Positions 15,735-22,580 of a stretch of 22,580 nucleotides of DNA are shown piece by piece. Under the pieces are notes generated by a model. That model did no database searches, was not told the origin of the DNA, and was given only the letters and a program-made list of their open reading frames with translations. The number at the start of each line of letters is the position of its first letter. Within the stretch, counting starts at the first letter, position 1. The DNA lies in contig JBATTK010000172.1 of NCBI GenBank assembly GCA_049670505.1, forward strand, positions 1 to 22,580, given 5' to 3'. The position numbers were made by a program, and so were the translations under genes. The stretch is from JBATTK01 sp049670505 (lineage in GTDB: Bacteria; Bacteroidota; Bacteroidia; Flavobacteriales; Flavobacteriaceae).

Positions 15735-17156
15735 TTATTGGTTTGGTATAACGCGTTTTACTTTTTTTAGATGATTTTGTTGCAGCATGGCAAAAAGTAG
15801 ATAGCTCACCCCACCGATTATCCAGCCGGGCACTGCCACAAAAAAGTAGAAGTCAGCTCCGGAATATACATATATCAAATAACCACCGATCAGGGATATC
15901 AGCCAGGCCAATAGCACCGAAAGATTTATTTTAATTCTTTTTAGGGAAGCAAGATTGGAAATCAGGCCAATTTTTGGAAAAAGAAAAATATCTATGATTA
16001 CCACCGCACCTACGGGAGAAGCCAATAGCGCATAAAGTCCTAAAAATTGGTCTAACTTACTGATAATGGCAGGAGAACATGCAAGAATCGTTGCCGTAAT
16101 CCCGACAATCATCGTAATTTTCCATCGTTGAAATTTTGGCAATAATGCCTGTACCGCCAATCCGGCTCTATAGATGGTGGGGTTTGCGGTAGTCCAACCG
16201 GCAACAACAACACATATAGCTCCCGAAAGGCCGGCTCCCATGAATGCGATTTCGCCGGGCGTAGGATTCGAATTCCCGGCTTGCAATGCGACCGCGCATA
16301 GAATACCAGAAGCTATCCATGCCATAAAATGACCTATAAACATTCCAAAAGCGGAAGCCAGACCGTAATAGGATTTTTTTGCATACCTGTAAATCGACAT
16401 ATCCGCCAAACCCAGGTGCATGGAGCTATTGCAAAGCCATGCAAAAATCAAAACGTGCCAAAAAGAATATTTGGTCTGCCCCTCCAAAGGTATTCCCGTC
16501 CAAATTTTTTCTTTTCCGATTTCCCAAAAAGTATCCAGCGAATGAATGCCTAGAGAGGGCAACATTGCAATGCCCGATGCCAAAAAAACCAATGGCATCC
16601 AAGGAGCAAAAATGTTGGCAAATTTGGACACCCTATCGAAACCAAAGGTAGCTACTATAGTGATGACCATGCCAATACCAGCAATAATCAAAATCCATAA
16701 AAAACTCGTGGGATATAAGTCGGTAAGCCCAGGGCCTTGAATATTCAAAAGCAGGCCTACTGCAGAGGCGGAAACCCCTATCATTGCCGCAGCGGTAACA
16801 CAAAAGAGAATTCCATTGACCAGATTGTAGAGCGAAACCAATCCTACCCCACTGATTTTCTCTAGCTGATAGAAAATGGTAAGTCTGGTTTTAACGGCGG
16901 CAGGTGCACAGATCAAGGTCCAACTTAAGGTTGCTAGGAGATTTCCTAGAAATAGACCTAAAAAAATATCAATTATACTAACACCATGTAAAACGAATAA
17001 AGGACCTATAATGAATTCGGTTCCGGCAATATGCTCTCCGGCGACCATACCAACGAAGCTCTTAAATCCTTTCACGGATTTTCTGGGCACCGGCTCCCTT
17101 TCGTATTCGTTTATTTCCTTTAATTGTTCTTTGAGCGAGGCTTTTGCTTCTTTCAT
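15735..17156 (-). CDS. NCS1-type (cytosine/purine-like) inner-membrane permease
   Basis: 473 residues with about 12 membrane helices and a cytoplasmic N-terminal tail (1-30, acidic/basic). The first helix region GMVAGEHIAGTEFIIGP (36-52), LLATLSWTLICAPAAV, and the middle segment FGFDRVSKFANIFAPWMP are the kind of signatures seen in the NCS1 family (nucleobases, allantoin, hydantoins, thiamine and related compounds, with H+ or Na+). TIYRAGLAVQALLP also fits. The assignment is by overall pattern, and the substrate is open. It lies within a glycan locus that also encodes an exported nucleoside-hydrolase-like protein, so a nucleobase or nucleoside-like product is a possible cargo. It is followed at 15 bp by the small two-helix protein and is divergent from GH38. 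Confidence 0.75.
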   Translation of the reverse strand: MKEAKASLKEQLKEINEYEREPVPRKSVKGFKSFVGMVAGEHIAGTEFIIGPLFVLHGVSIIDIFLGLFLGNLLATLSWTLICAPAAVKTRLTIFYQLEKISGVGLVSLYNLVNGILFCVTAAAMIGVSASAVGLLLNIQGPGLTDLYPTSFLWILIIAGIGMVITIVATFGFDRVSKFANIFAPWMPLVFLASGIAMLPSLGIHSLDTFWEIGKEKIWTGIPLEGQTKYSFWHVLIFAWLCNSSMHLGLADMSIYRYAKKSYYGLASAFGMFIGHFMAWIASGILCAVALQAGNSNPTPGEIAFMGAGLSGAICVVVAGWTTANPTIYRAGLAVQALLPKFQRWKITMIVGITATILACSPAIISKLDQFLGLYALLASPVGAVVIIDIFLFPKIGLISNLASLKRIKINLSVLLAWLISLIGGYLIYVYSGADFYFFVAVPGWIIGGVSYLLFAMLQQNHLKKVKRVIPNQ

Positions 17157-17224
17157 TTGAATGGCCTAGGTTGGTCAATAGGAAGGAACAAATTCCGGGT
17201 AATTGCCGTCATTTCTCTTTCAAT

Positions 17225-17256
17225 TTGCGAAACACAAGGTATTAAGGATAATTTTT
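17225..17256 (+). promoter_or_regulatory. Candidate promoter of the GH38-sulfatase operon
   Basis: TTG at 17225-17227 and TAATTTTT at 17249-17256 are 21 bases apart, within the Bacteroidetes -33/-7 spacing; the -7 box differs from TAnnTTTG at the last base only. A 9-bp direct repeat TTAAGGATA (17242-17250 and 17255-17263, period 13) overlaps the -7 box and may be a regulator site. The start codon is 44 bp downstream, preceded by the purine-rich AGAGAGG, an unusual near-Shine-Dalgarno for this phylum. Confidence 0.4.
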
Positions 17257-17299
17257 AAGGATATTTCAACTTCAACAATTAAAAAGAGAGGTAGAATGT

Positions 17300-20200
17300 A
17301 TGAGACCTAAAATTGATCGCATAAAGAGATGTATTGATTTTGTACCCCTTGTCCTTATAGGTTTATCAAGTTGTTTTTTATTCGCCCAAATTTCAGAAAA
17401 ACAATCCGGAGATATTCTTGAATATATTAAAAGGGCAGCTGATGGAGATCATTTGGCACTTGAAGGTGGGCACCTTGCCTTGGATGGTCACATAATGCCC
17501 TATCCTTTTTTTGAATCGCACGAAGTTCTTTATCTATACCGGTTAAGTGGATTAAGGCATAAAACCATCTGGAAACCCGATAGCCTGTTCTTTAAAGAAG
17601 GGTGGAGCAAAGATTATCCGTTTAAAGATCCGGATAAAACCACTTTAGAGAAAGTGGATGTAAACCATATGTCCGGTGGTCGGCATTCCTATGAAACCTA
17701 TTGGTTTACCATACCAGCGCTTCCCCAAAAGAAAAAAGGTCGGGAACGTTTCCTTTGTATCAAACCAATGGAAATAGCATTGAGCGGATGGCCCGAAACC
17801 TCTGTTTATGTGGACGGAAAACCCAAGGCGGCTTTATTACGAAATCATTTCTATTGGGCCGCTGAACAGATTTTTGATGAAACCAAGGCAAATAAAATCT
17901 GCTTAAAGTCGTATGGTGTTTTTGATACTCCCAGAGGATACAGAGAGATAAGCATAGTAGAAAGGGATGCGCTGATGAATACCTATTATTGGGATCTTCG
18001 CGTATTGATCGAAGCTAAATCGATCCTCTCGGAAGATGCGGTGGGATACGAGGAAATAAAATCATTGATCGATTATTCCATGAATGCACTGGATCTAAAT
18101 TTAAGTGGCACCCATCAATTCAGAAAAAAGCTAGAACAAGTTCTGGCTAATGTTTCTGAAAAATATAAAGAAATTGAATCCCTATCCGTTGATCAACCCA
18201 CCCTTAAAATAGTAGCGCACGGTCATCTGGATACTGCATGGCGATGGACATTACGGCATACCGATGAGAAAATTGAACGTTTGGTAATGAACAACCTGTA
18301 TTTAATGGATCGTTATCCTGAGTATACCTATGTTTTTACAACTCCCTATCATTACGAAAGGTTAAGTAGCCTTTATCCAAATCTATTTGAGCTGGTAAAA
18401 TCCAAGATCAAAGAAGGTCAATGGATTGCCAACGGAAGCACCTATGTTGAAAATGACATGAATTTACCGGGTAATGAAAGTATTGTCCGTCAGTTTCTAT
18501 ATGGGTTGAATTATTATCAAAATGAACTAGGTGTTAATAAAAATACACTCTTTTTGCCGGATACATTCGGTTTCCCTAGATTTTTACCACAAATAGCACA
18601 GGGTTTTGGTCTAGATCATTTAATTGGTATGAGGACTGTCTCGCCAGAGCTGAAACATACGCTTTATCGTTGGAAAGGAATAAATGGGTCGGAGCTTTTG
18701 GTAAACGGATTAAGTACTCCGGCTTGGGAATATCCTTTTGTGGATGCAATTCATAAATACCGAATCAAAAACCCCGAGACTATCACTACATATAATGCCC
18801 CGGAGCCCGGACCCAGAAGATTAAAAGGTACTTGGCAACAGTTCAAGGATAAACAGGCCACGGATAGCCAGCTACTACTTATTGGTTGGGGAGATGGCGG
18901 CGGCGGCGGTACCGAAGACCAGATTGAATTGAAGAGAAGGGCAAATTCCCTTCCTTCTTTTCCAAAAACACAGTGGACTACCCTTTACGACTATATAACC
19001 GCGCAAAAAAAGAATGTAGAAAAATTAGCTGTCTTTGACAAACGCATACTTTCTTCCCGCTGGATCCAGCGCACGTTTTTAATGGCTAACGGAATTAAAA
19101 CTTTGAACAGGAAAGCGGAACAGACTTTGCGTGAAGCAGAATCTTTATCCGCTATGGCAACTCAATTTGGCAATCCTTATCCGAAGGAAAAAATCCAAAA
19201 GCTTTGGAAGTCACTTTTGGTCAACCATTTTCATGATATCATTACGGGCATGGCAGTACCTGAGGTACTGTTGTCTGCTCATGATAGTATTCTCAAAATT
19301 GATAGCGAGGCTCAAAAATTAAGCGATCAAGCGTTCCATCAATTGTCCAGCAACTTAAATATGGAAAAAGATGGGTTTGTGATTTTTAATCCCTCTGGAG
19401 TTAAGATTAATGGAGTAACAAAAATACCTAACATAAAGAATAAAGACCAAGTAGCGCTAGTAAATAGCTCTGGCAGACCTGTTGAATATACATATATTGA
19501 CAATCAAATGTTTGTGGTTATAGATAGTCTTGCGCCAATGTCCTTTAAAAAATACTATTGGGGTAAAGCTAAGAAAGCTAAAAACAAAGCCAAGCTGATT
19601 GCTAAGACCAATGTACTGGAAAATGAACTTGTGAAAATAACATTTAATCCTGATGGTGAAATCACAAGCTATTTTGATAAGGAGATTCAAAGAGAGCTTC
19701 TACCTAAAGGAAAGGTTTGGAATAAATTTTATGAACGGGCCCATGAAGATGGTGGTACTTTGGCGGAGTCATCAAAAAGCTTCGAGAATACCGTAGTGGC
19801 AGCTAAGATGATAAGTACTGTTAAAAACCCAAGGGCAAATCATTTGCTGGCATCTTTGGAGGTACAAAAAAAGTATAATAGCTCCATTATCCAGCAAACC
19901 ATTACGCTTAAAAAAAATAGTAAACAGCTAGATTTCTCAACTATCATCGACTGGCAAGAACCAAACAGACTAGAAGTAGATTTTCCTATGACTTTTGAAA
20001 CCGATATTGCACATCATGGAATTCAATGGGGCTATGAACAAGTTAGTAGGACCAACTTTAAGAAGACCGATGTTTTTGATGCTGTAGTATGTGCATTTCA
20101 ATGGGCCGATGTATCCGATGAAGATTATGGAATTGCGCTATTCGATAATGTACGCTATGGCTATAATTTAAAAGGAGATGGTATAGGATTGATTCTTTCT

Positions 20201-20677
20201 TACGGACTTAAAAGGCATAATTATCCAGAAATAAAGAACCTTTCTTGGAACAAAGAAGCTTCCGGGGATGCAGGCGGAGAAGAATTCTCTTATGCCATAT
20301 ATCCGCATCAGGGAAATTTGCAAACAGCTAATGTTGTTCAAAAAGCAAAAATGTTCAATACGCCATTGTTGGCCAAGAACATTGATGAATCGATCAATTC
20401 AAAAAAGCTGCTCCCGCTTCTACGGAACATACCGGACAATATCATATTACAAACTATTAAAAAAGCGGAGAAGGGCGATGCACTTGTGGTAAGACTTTAC
20501 GAGACCGAACAAGAATCGACTCAGGCATCTATAGTACTTTCTAAAAATATAAGGACCGTATTCGAGACCGATTTAGGAGAAAAGGCTATTTCTGAAATTT
20601 CAAAGGTATCGGATACGATTCAATTAAAATTCAAACCTTTTGAGATTAAAACGATACTATTGAAAATCGAAAACTAA
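17300..20677 (+). CDS. Exported GH38 alpha-mannosidase-type glycoside hydrolase
   Basis: 1125 residues, within the range of large GH38 enzymes. The signal sequence (hydrophobic 14-29, ending FLFAQ) indicates Sec export; LSSC at 22-25 is a possible but poor lipobox. After an N-terminal beta domain (about 50-290) comes the catalytic domain: zinc ligands H309 and D311 in HGHLDTAWRW, nucleophile and zinc ligand D421 in LPDTFGFPRF, GWGDGGGGG at 529-537, and zinc ligand H645 with D646 in VNHFHDIITG. The rest (about 690-1125) is the beta-sandwich C-terminal half. GH38 cleaves terminal alpha-mannosides with retention, via zinc. First gene of an operon with the sulfatase (9-bp gap). Probably periplasmic, acting on oligosaccharides; mannosidic substrate is family-based, not proven. 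Confidence 0.9.
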   Translation: MRPKIDRIKRCIDFVPLVLIGLSSCFLFAQISEKQSGDILEYIKRAADGDHLALEGGHLALDGHIMPYPFFESHEVLYLYRLSGLRHKTIWKPDSLFFKEGWSKDYPFKDPDKTTLEKVDVNHMSGGRHSYETYWFTIPALPQKKKGRERFLCIKPMEIALSGWPETSVYVDGKPKAALLRNHFYWAAEQIFDETKANKICLKSYGVFDTPRGYREISIVERDALMNTYYWDLRVLIEAKSILSEDAVGYEEIKSLIDYSMNALDLNLSGTHQFRKKLEQVLANVSEKYKEIESLSVDQPTLKIVAHGHLDTAWRWTLRHTDEKIERLVMNNLYLMDRYPEYTYVFTTPYHYERLSSLYPNLFELVKSKIKEGQWIANGSTYVENDMNLPGNESIVRQFLYGLNYYQNELGVNKNTLFLPDTFGFPRFLPQIAQGFGLDHLIGMRTVSPELKHTLYRWKGINGSELLVNGLSTPAWEYPFVDAIHKYRIKNPETITTYNAPEPGPRRLKGTWQQFKDKQATDSQLLLIGWGDGGGGGTEDQIELKRRANSLPSFPKTQWTTLYDYITAQKKNVEKLAVFDKRILSSRWIQRTFLMANGIKTLNRKAEQTLREAESLSAMATQFGNPYPKEKIQKLWKSLLVNHFHDIITGMAVPEVLLSAHDSILKIDSEAQKLSDQAFHQLSSNLNMEKDGFVIFNPSGVKINGVTKIPNIKNKDQVALVNSSGRPVEYTYIDNQMFVVIDSLAPMSFKKYYWGKAKKAKNKAKLIAKTNVLENELVKITFNPDGEITSYFDKEIQRELLPKGKVWNKFYERAHEDGGTLAESSKSFENTVVAAKMISTVKNPRANHLLASLEVQKKYNSSIIQQTITLKKNSKQLDFSTIIDWQEPNRLEVDFPMTFETDIAHHGIQWGYEQVSRTNFKKTDVFDAVVCAFQWADVSDEDYGIALFDNVRYGYNLKGDGIGLILSYGLKRHNYPEIKNLSWNKEASGDAGGEEFSYAIYPHQGNLQTANVVQKAKMFNTPLLAKNIDESINSKKLLPLLRNIPDNIILQTIKKAEKGDALVVRLYETEQESTQASIVLSKNIRTVFETDLGEKAISEISKVSDTIQLKFKPFEIKTILLKIEN

Positions 20678-20686
20678 ATTATTCCA

Positions 20687-22102
20687 ATGAAAAAAATACT
20701 TGGATTTCTGATTATGTTTATCTGCATAATCTCTTGTGGCGATAAAAAATCCCAGTCCACGGACGGACCTGTTGAAATGCAAAAAAAACCAAATATCGTG
20801 CTCATTGTTGCCGACGATTTGGGCTGGTCGGATTTAGGATGCTACGGGAACACCTTTTTTGAGAGCCCAAATCTGGATAAATTGGCATCAAATGGGATGA
20901 AATTCGATAACGCATATGCCGGGAGTCATGTATGTTCCCCTACAAGAGCAAGTTTGTTAACGGGCCGATACCCGGTAAGAGTAGGGCTGACCAATTATCT
21001 CTACGGGACAAAAACCGTTGAAGAGTCGCCTGTGCTGCCGGCCAATTATGTTGATCATTTACCCCTGAAGGAAGTAACGATCGCGGAAGAACTAAAGAAA
21101 GATGGGTATAAGACTGCGCTTATCGGAAAGTGGCACTTAGGTGAAAATACCACCTTTGGACAGTCCGACCCCAAATTTCAAGGATTTGATATCACAGCGG
21201 GATTTGACTATGAGCTGTTGCCTGAGGAAGAAACCTATAAATGGTATAAAATAGGTGATACTACCAAAGCTTATGAACTACCTCACTTAACCAATGAGAT
21301 TACCCAAAACTCCATAAAGTTTATCGAGCAGCATAAAGACACTACTTTTTTTTTGACAGTAGCCCATTTTGCTGTTCACCTTCCGCTTCAGGGAGACTCC
21401 ACTTTAGTGGAGAAGTATAAAAAGAAAAAGAATCCCAGGGCAGATGATTTCAATCCGGTATACGGTGCTATGATCGAACAAATGGATGCCTCTGTAGGGC
21501 AGATTATAAAAAGTTTGGAAGATAATGGTTTAATGGATAATACGTTAATTGTGTTTGTTTCGGATAACGGCGGACTGGCCGTTGGCGAAGCAGGAAGCAA
21601 GCCTACGGTCAACGACCCATTACGAGCGGGAAAAGGTACGATGTATGAGGGGGGAATACGTGTACCGATGATTGCCTTTTGGAAAGGTCGTATGGAAGGT
21701 GGTTATATAAATTCTTCCGTAGTATCTACTATCGATATTTTTCCAACCTTTTTGAAACTCGCCAGGGGAGATGAAAATGTACCGCAAACAATTGATGGGG
21801 AAAACAAACTACAAGCTTTTGAATCCGAGGAGGTTTTGGAGCGGAACTCACTCTATTTTCATTATCCACACTTTAGTAACCAAGGTGGGAGACCAACAGC
21901 TGCCTTAAGAAAAGGCAATATGAAGCTTATTTTATCACTGGAAGACAACACTACTGAATTGTATGATTTGGGCAATGATTTGGGAGAAAAAGAAAACTTG
22001 AACCGTAAATATCCAGAAGTGGCTTCTGCTATGAAGGATAGTATATTGCAGTGGTTGGATCAAACCAATGCCCCAATGCCAATTGCCAAAAAAAATCCAT
22101 GA
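20687..22102 (+). CDS. S1-family sulfatase lipoprotein
   Basis: 471 residues. The lipoprotein signal is IISC at 14-17 (hydrophobic 4-16, C17 lipidated). The catalytic site reads C83-S-P-T-R with the following ASLLTGRYP: C83 is the residue converted to formylglycine, and R87 and the metal ligands D43-D44 (IVADDLGWSDLGCYGN) and SDNGG segment are all in place. C-terminal ELYDLGNDLGEKENL is typical of S1 enzymes. It removes sulfate esters from glycans, here most likely at the outer membrane facing the periplasm. It needs a maturase (FGE or anSME), none in this window. It starts 9 bp after GH38 and its TGA overlaps the next gene (ATGA). Subfamily not assignable by eye. Confidence 0.93.
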   Translation: MKKILGFLIMFICIISCGDKKSQSTDGPVEMQKKPNIVLIVADDLGWSDLGCYGNTFFESPNLDKLASNGMKFDNAYAGSHVCSPTRASLLTGRYPVRVGLTNYLYGTKTVEESPVLPANYVDHLPLKEVTIAEELKKDGYKTALIGKWHLGENTTFGQSDPKFQGFDITAGFDYELLPEEETYKWYKIGDTTKAYELPHLTNEITQNSIKFIEQHKDTTFFLTVAHFAVHLPLQGDSTLVEKYKKKKNPRADDFNPVYGAMIEQMDASVGQIIKSLEDNGLMDNTLIVFVSDNGGLAVGEAGSKPTVNDPLRAGKGTMYEGGIRVPMIAFWKGRMEGGYINSSVVSTIDIFPTFLKLARGDENVPQTIDGENKLQAFESEEVLERNSLYFHYPHFSNQGGRPTAALRKGNMKLILSLEDNTTELYDLGNDLGEKENLNRKYPEVASAMKDSILQWLDQTNAPMPIAKKNP

Positions 22103-22580
22103 AACAAATAACGGTTTTTTATCTACTGGCTTTATTTGGTATAGTTTCGGTACCGGGGCAAAATGTGGATGCTCAAAAAGATGCTATCATACTAAAAAAT
22201 AGCACCATTCAACTTGTGCAAAGTTTAAAAGGAGGTGCCATTATCGCTCTAAAATTTAAAGACAATCCCGTGAATCCTTTTGATTGGTCACTTCCAATTG
22301 ATAATCAACCTGCAATAAATAAAAATGGTTTTGCTTTTCGCGGACATTTTATAAGTCTTGGTACTTGGGGAATGCCAACCAAAGGCGAGCAGGACGCCGG
22401 TATTAGGCTCTATGGCGAACCTACTGCCCAAATTTGGACAAAGGACGGTTATTACAAAGATTCCTTGGGGAACATTATATGTTCAACAAGTTTTCAATCA
22501 AAAATAGAAGGCCTTAGCTTAAATAGAAAAATTAAACTATACCATAACGAATCATTGGTTCAGGTAAAAGAATCGGTTAC
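22099..22580 (+). CDS. Secreted mutarotase-fold-like protein, 3' end beyond the window
   Basis: An ATG at 22099 overlaps the sulfatase stop by four bases (ATGA), and the frame stays open through the window end (160 residues visible). A signal peptide is evident (MKQITVFYLLALFGIVSV, likely cut near VPGQ). The mature part starts with beta-strand-like segments and KGGAIIALKFKDNPVNPF, FAFRGHFISLGTWGMP and GIRLYGEPTAQIW, resembling the galactose-mutarotase-like beta-sandwich fold used by many exported PUL proteins and by some lyases and epimerases. I cannot name the family. Co-translation with the sulfatase and GH38 places it in the same pathway. Confidence 0.7.
   Translation, partial: MKQITVFYLLALFGIVSVPGQNVDAQKDAIILKNSTIQLVQSLKGGAIIALKFKDNPVNPFDWSLPIDNQPAINKNGFAFRGHFISLGTWGMPTKGEQDAGIRLYGEPTAQIWTKDGYYKDSLGNIICSTSFQSKIEGLSLNRKIKLYHNESLVQVKESV

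Noticed and set aside
17366..17376. Lipobox (LSSC, residues 22-25) in the GH38 signal sequence
   Set aside because: The residue after the cysteine is phenylalanine and the hydrophobic stretch continues to FAQ, a common Sec cleavage site in flavobacteria, so ordinary Sec export is favoured.
1..22580. CRISPR arrays, tRNA or rRNA genes, insertion sequences, prophage genes
   Set aside because: No regular repeat-spacer structure, RNA gene or transposase/integrase-like frame was seen on either strand.
6631..22580. A complete polysaccharide utilisation locus with SusC/SusD
   Set aside because: No TonB-dependent receptor or SusD-like lipoprotein is encoded in the window; only degradative enzymes and inner-membrane permeases are.

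Overview
The window looks like a chromosomal piece of a marine, low-GC Bacteroidetes, most likely a Flavobacteriaceae member. The supporting signs are a Por secretion (T9SS) C-terminal sorting domain on a very large enzyme, AT-rich start regions with almost no Shine-Dalgarno sequences, TAnnTTTG-type -7 boxes, and a gene set (GH38, GH43, S1 sulfatase, FucP-type permease, secreted nucleoside-hydrolase-like protein) typical of algal-polysaccharide degraders. The genus cannot be read from the sequence.

Left part (1-6350), mostly housekeeping or orphan genes. The left edge holds the tail of an unknown gene and a small unknown gene, then about 520 bp of gene-poor, partly decayed-looking DNA. A lipoprotein with two copies of the PF03640-type secreted repeat follows, closed by a clear stem-loop. 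On the minus strand a compact operon runs rimK-like ATP-grasp ligase, then a succinylglutamate desuccinylase/aspartoacylase-family hydrolase (11-nt overlap), then a CorA-type divalent cation channel with a GTN instead of GMN signature. A 455-bp spacer with three short palindromes and what looks like the decayed tail of an outer-membrane protein separates this operon from a divergent Crp/Fnr-family regulator.

Right part (6600-22580), a glycan-utilisation locus. Minus strand: a 1463-residue T9SS-exported multidomain enzyme with a clan-GH-A-like catalytic module and CBM-like modules, ended by a 13-bp perfect hairpin; then a unit of secreted nucleoside-hydrolase-like protein, secreted alpha/beta-hydrolase esterase (TAATG overlap) and FucP-family MFS permease. 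Divergent from the large enzyme is a secreted GH43, which converges on an NCS1 (cytosine/purine-type) permease followed by a 57-residue two-helix membrane protein found here by hand. Divergent from the permease is an operon of exported GH38 alpha-mannosidase-type enzyme, S1 sulfatase lipoprotein, and a secreted mutarotase-fold-like protein that runs off the right end.

Taken together, the right part suggests outside-in breakdown of a sulfated and acylated glycan containing alpha-linked mannose-type residues and furanosides: the T9SS enzyme at the surface, GH38, GH43, sulfatase, esterase and nucleoside-hydrolase-like protein in the periplasm or outer membrane, and two inner-membrane permeases importing the products. 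No SusC/SusD pair is present in the window, so outer-membrane uptake must be encoded elsewhere. The actual substrate is inference.
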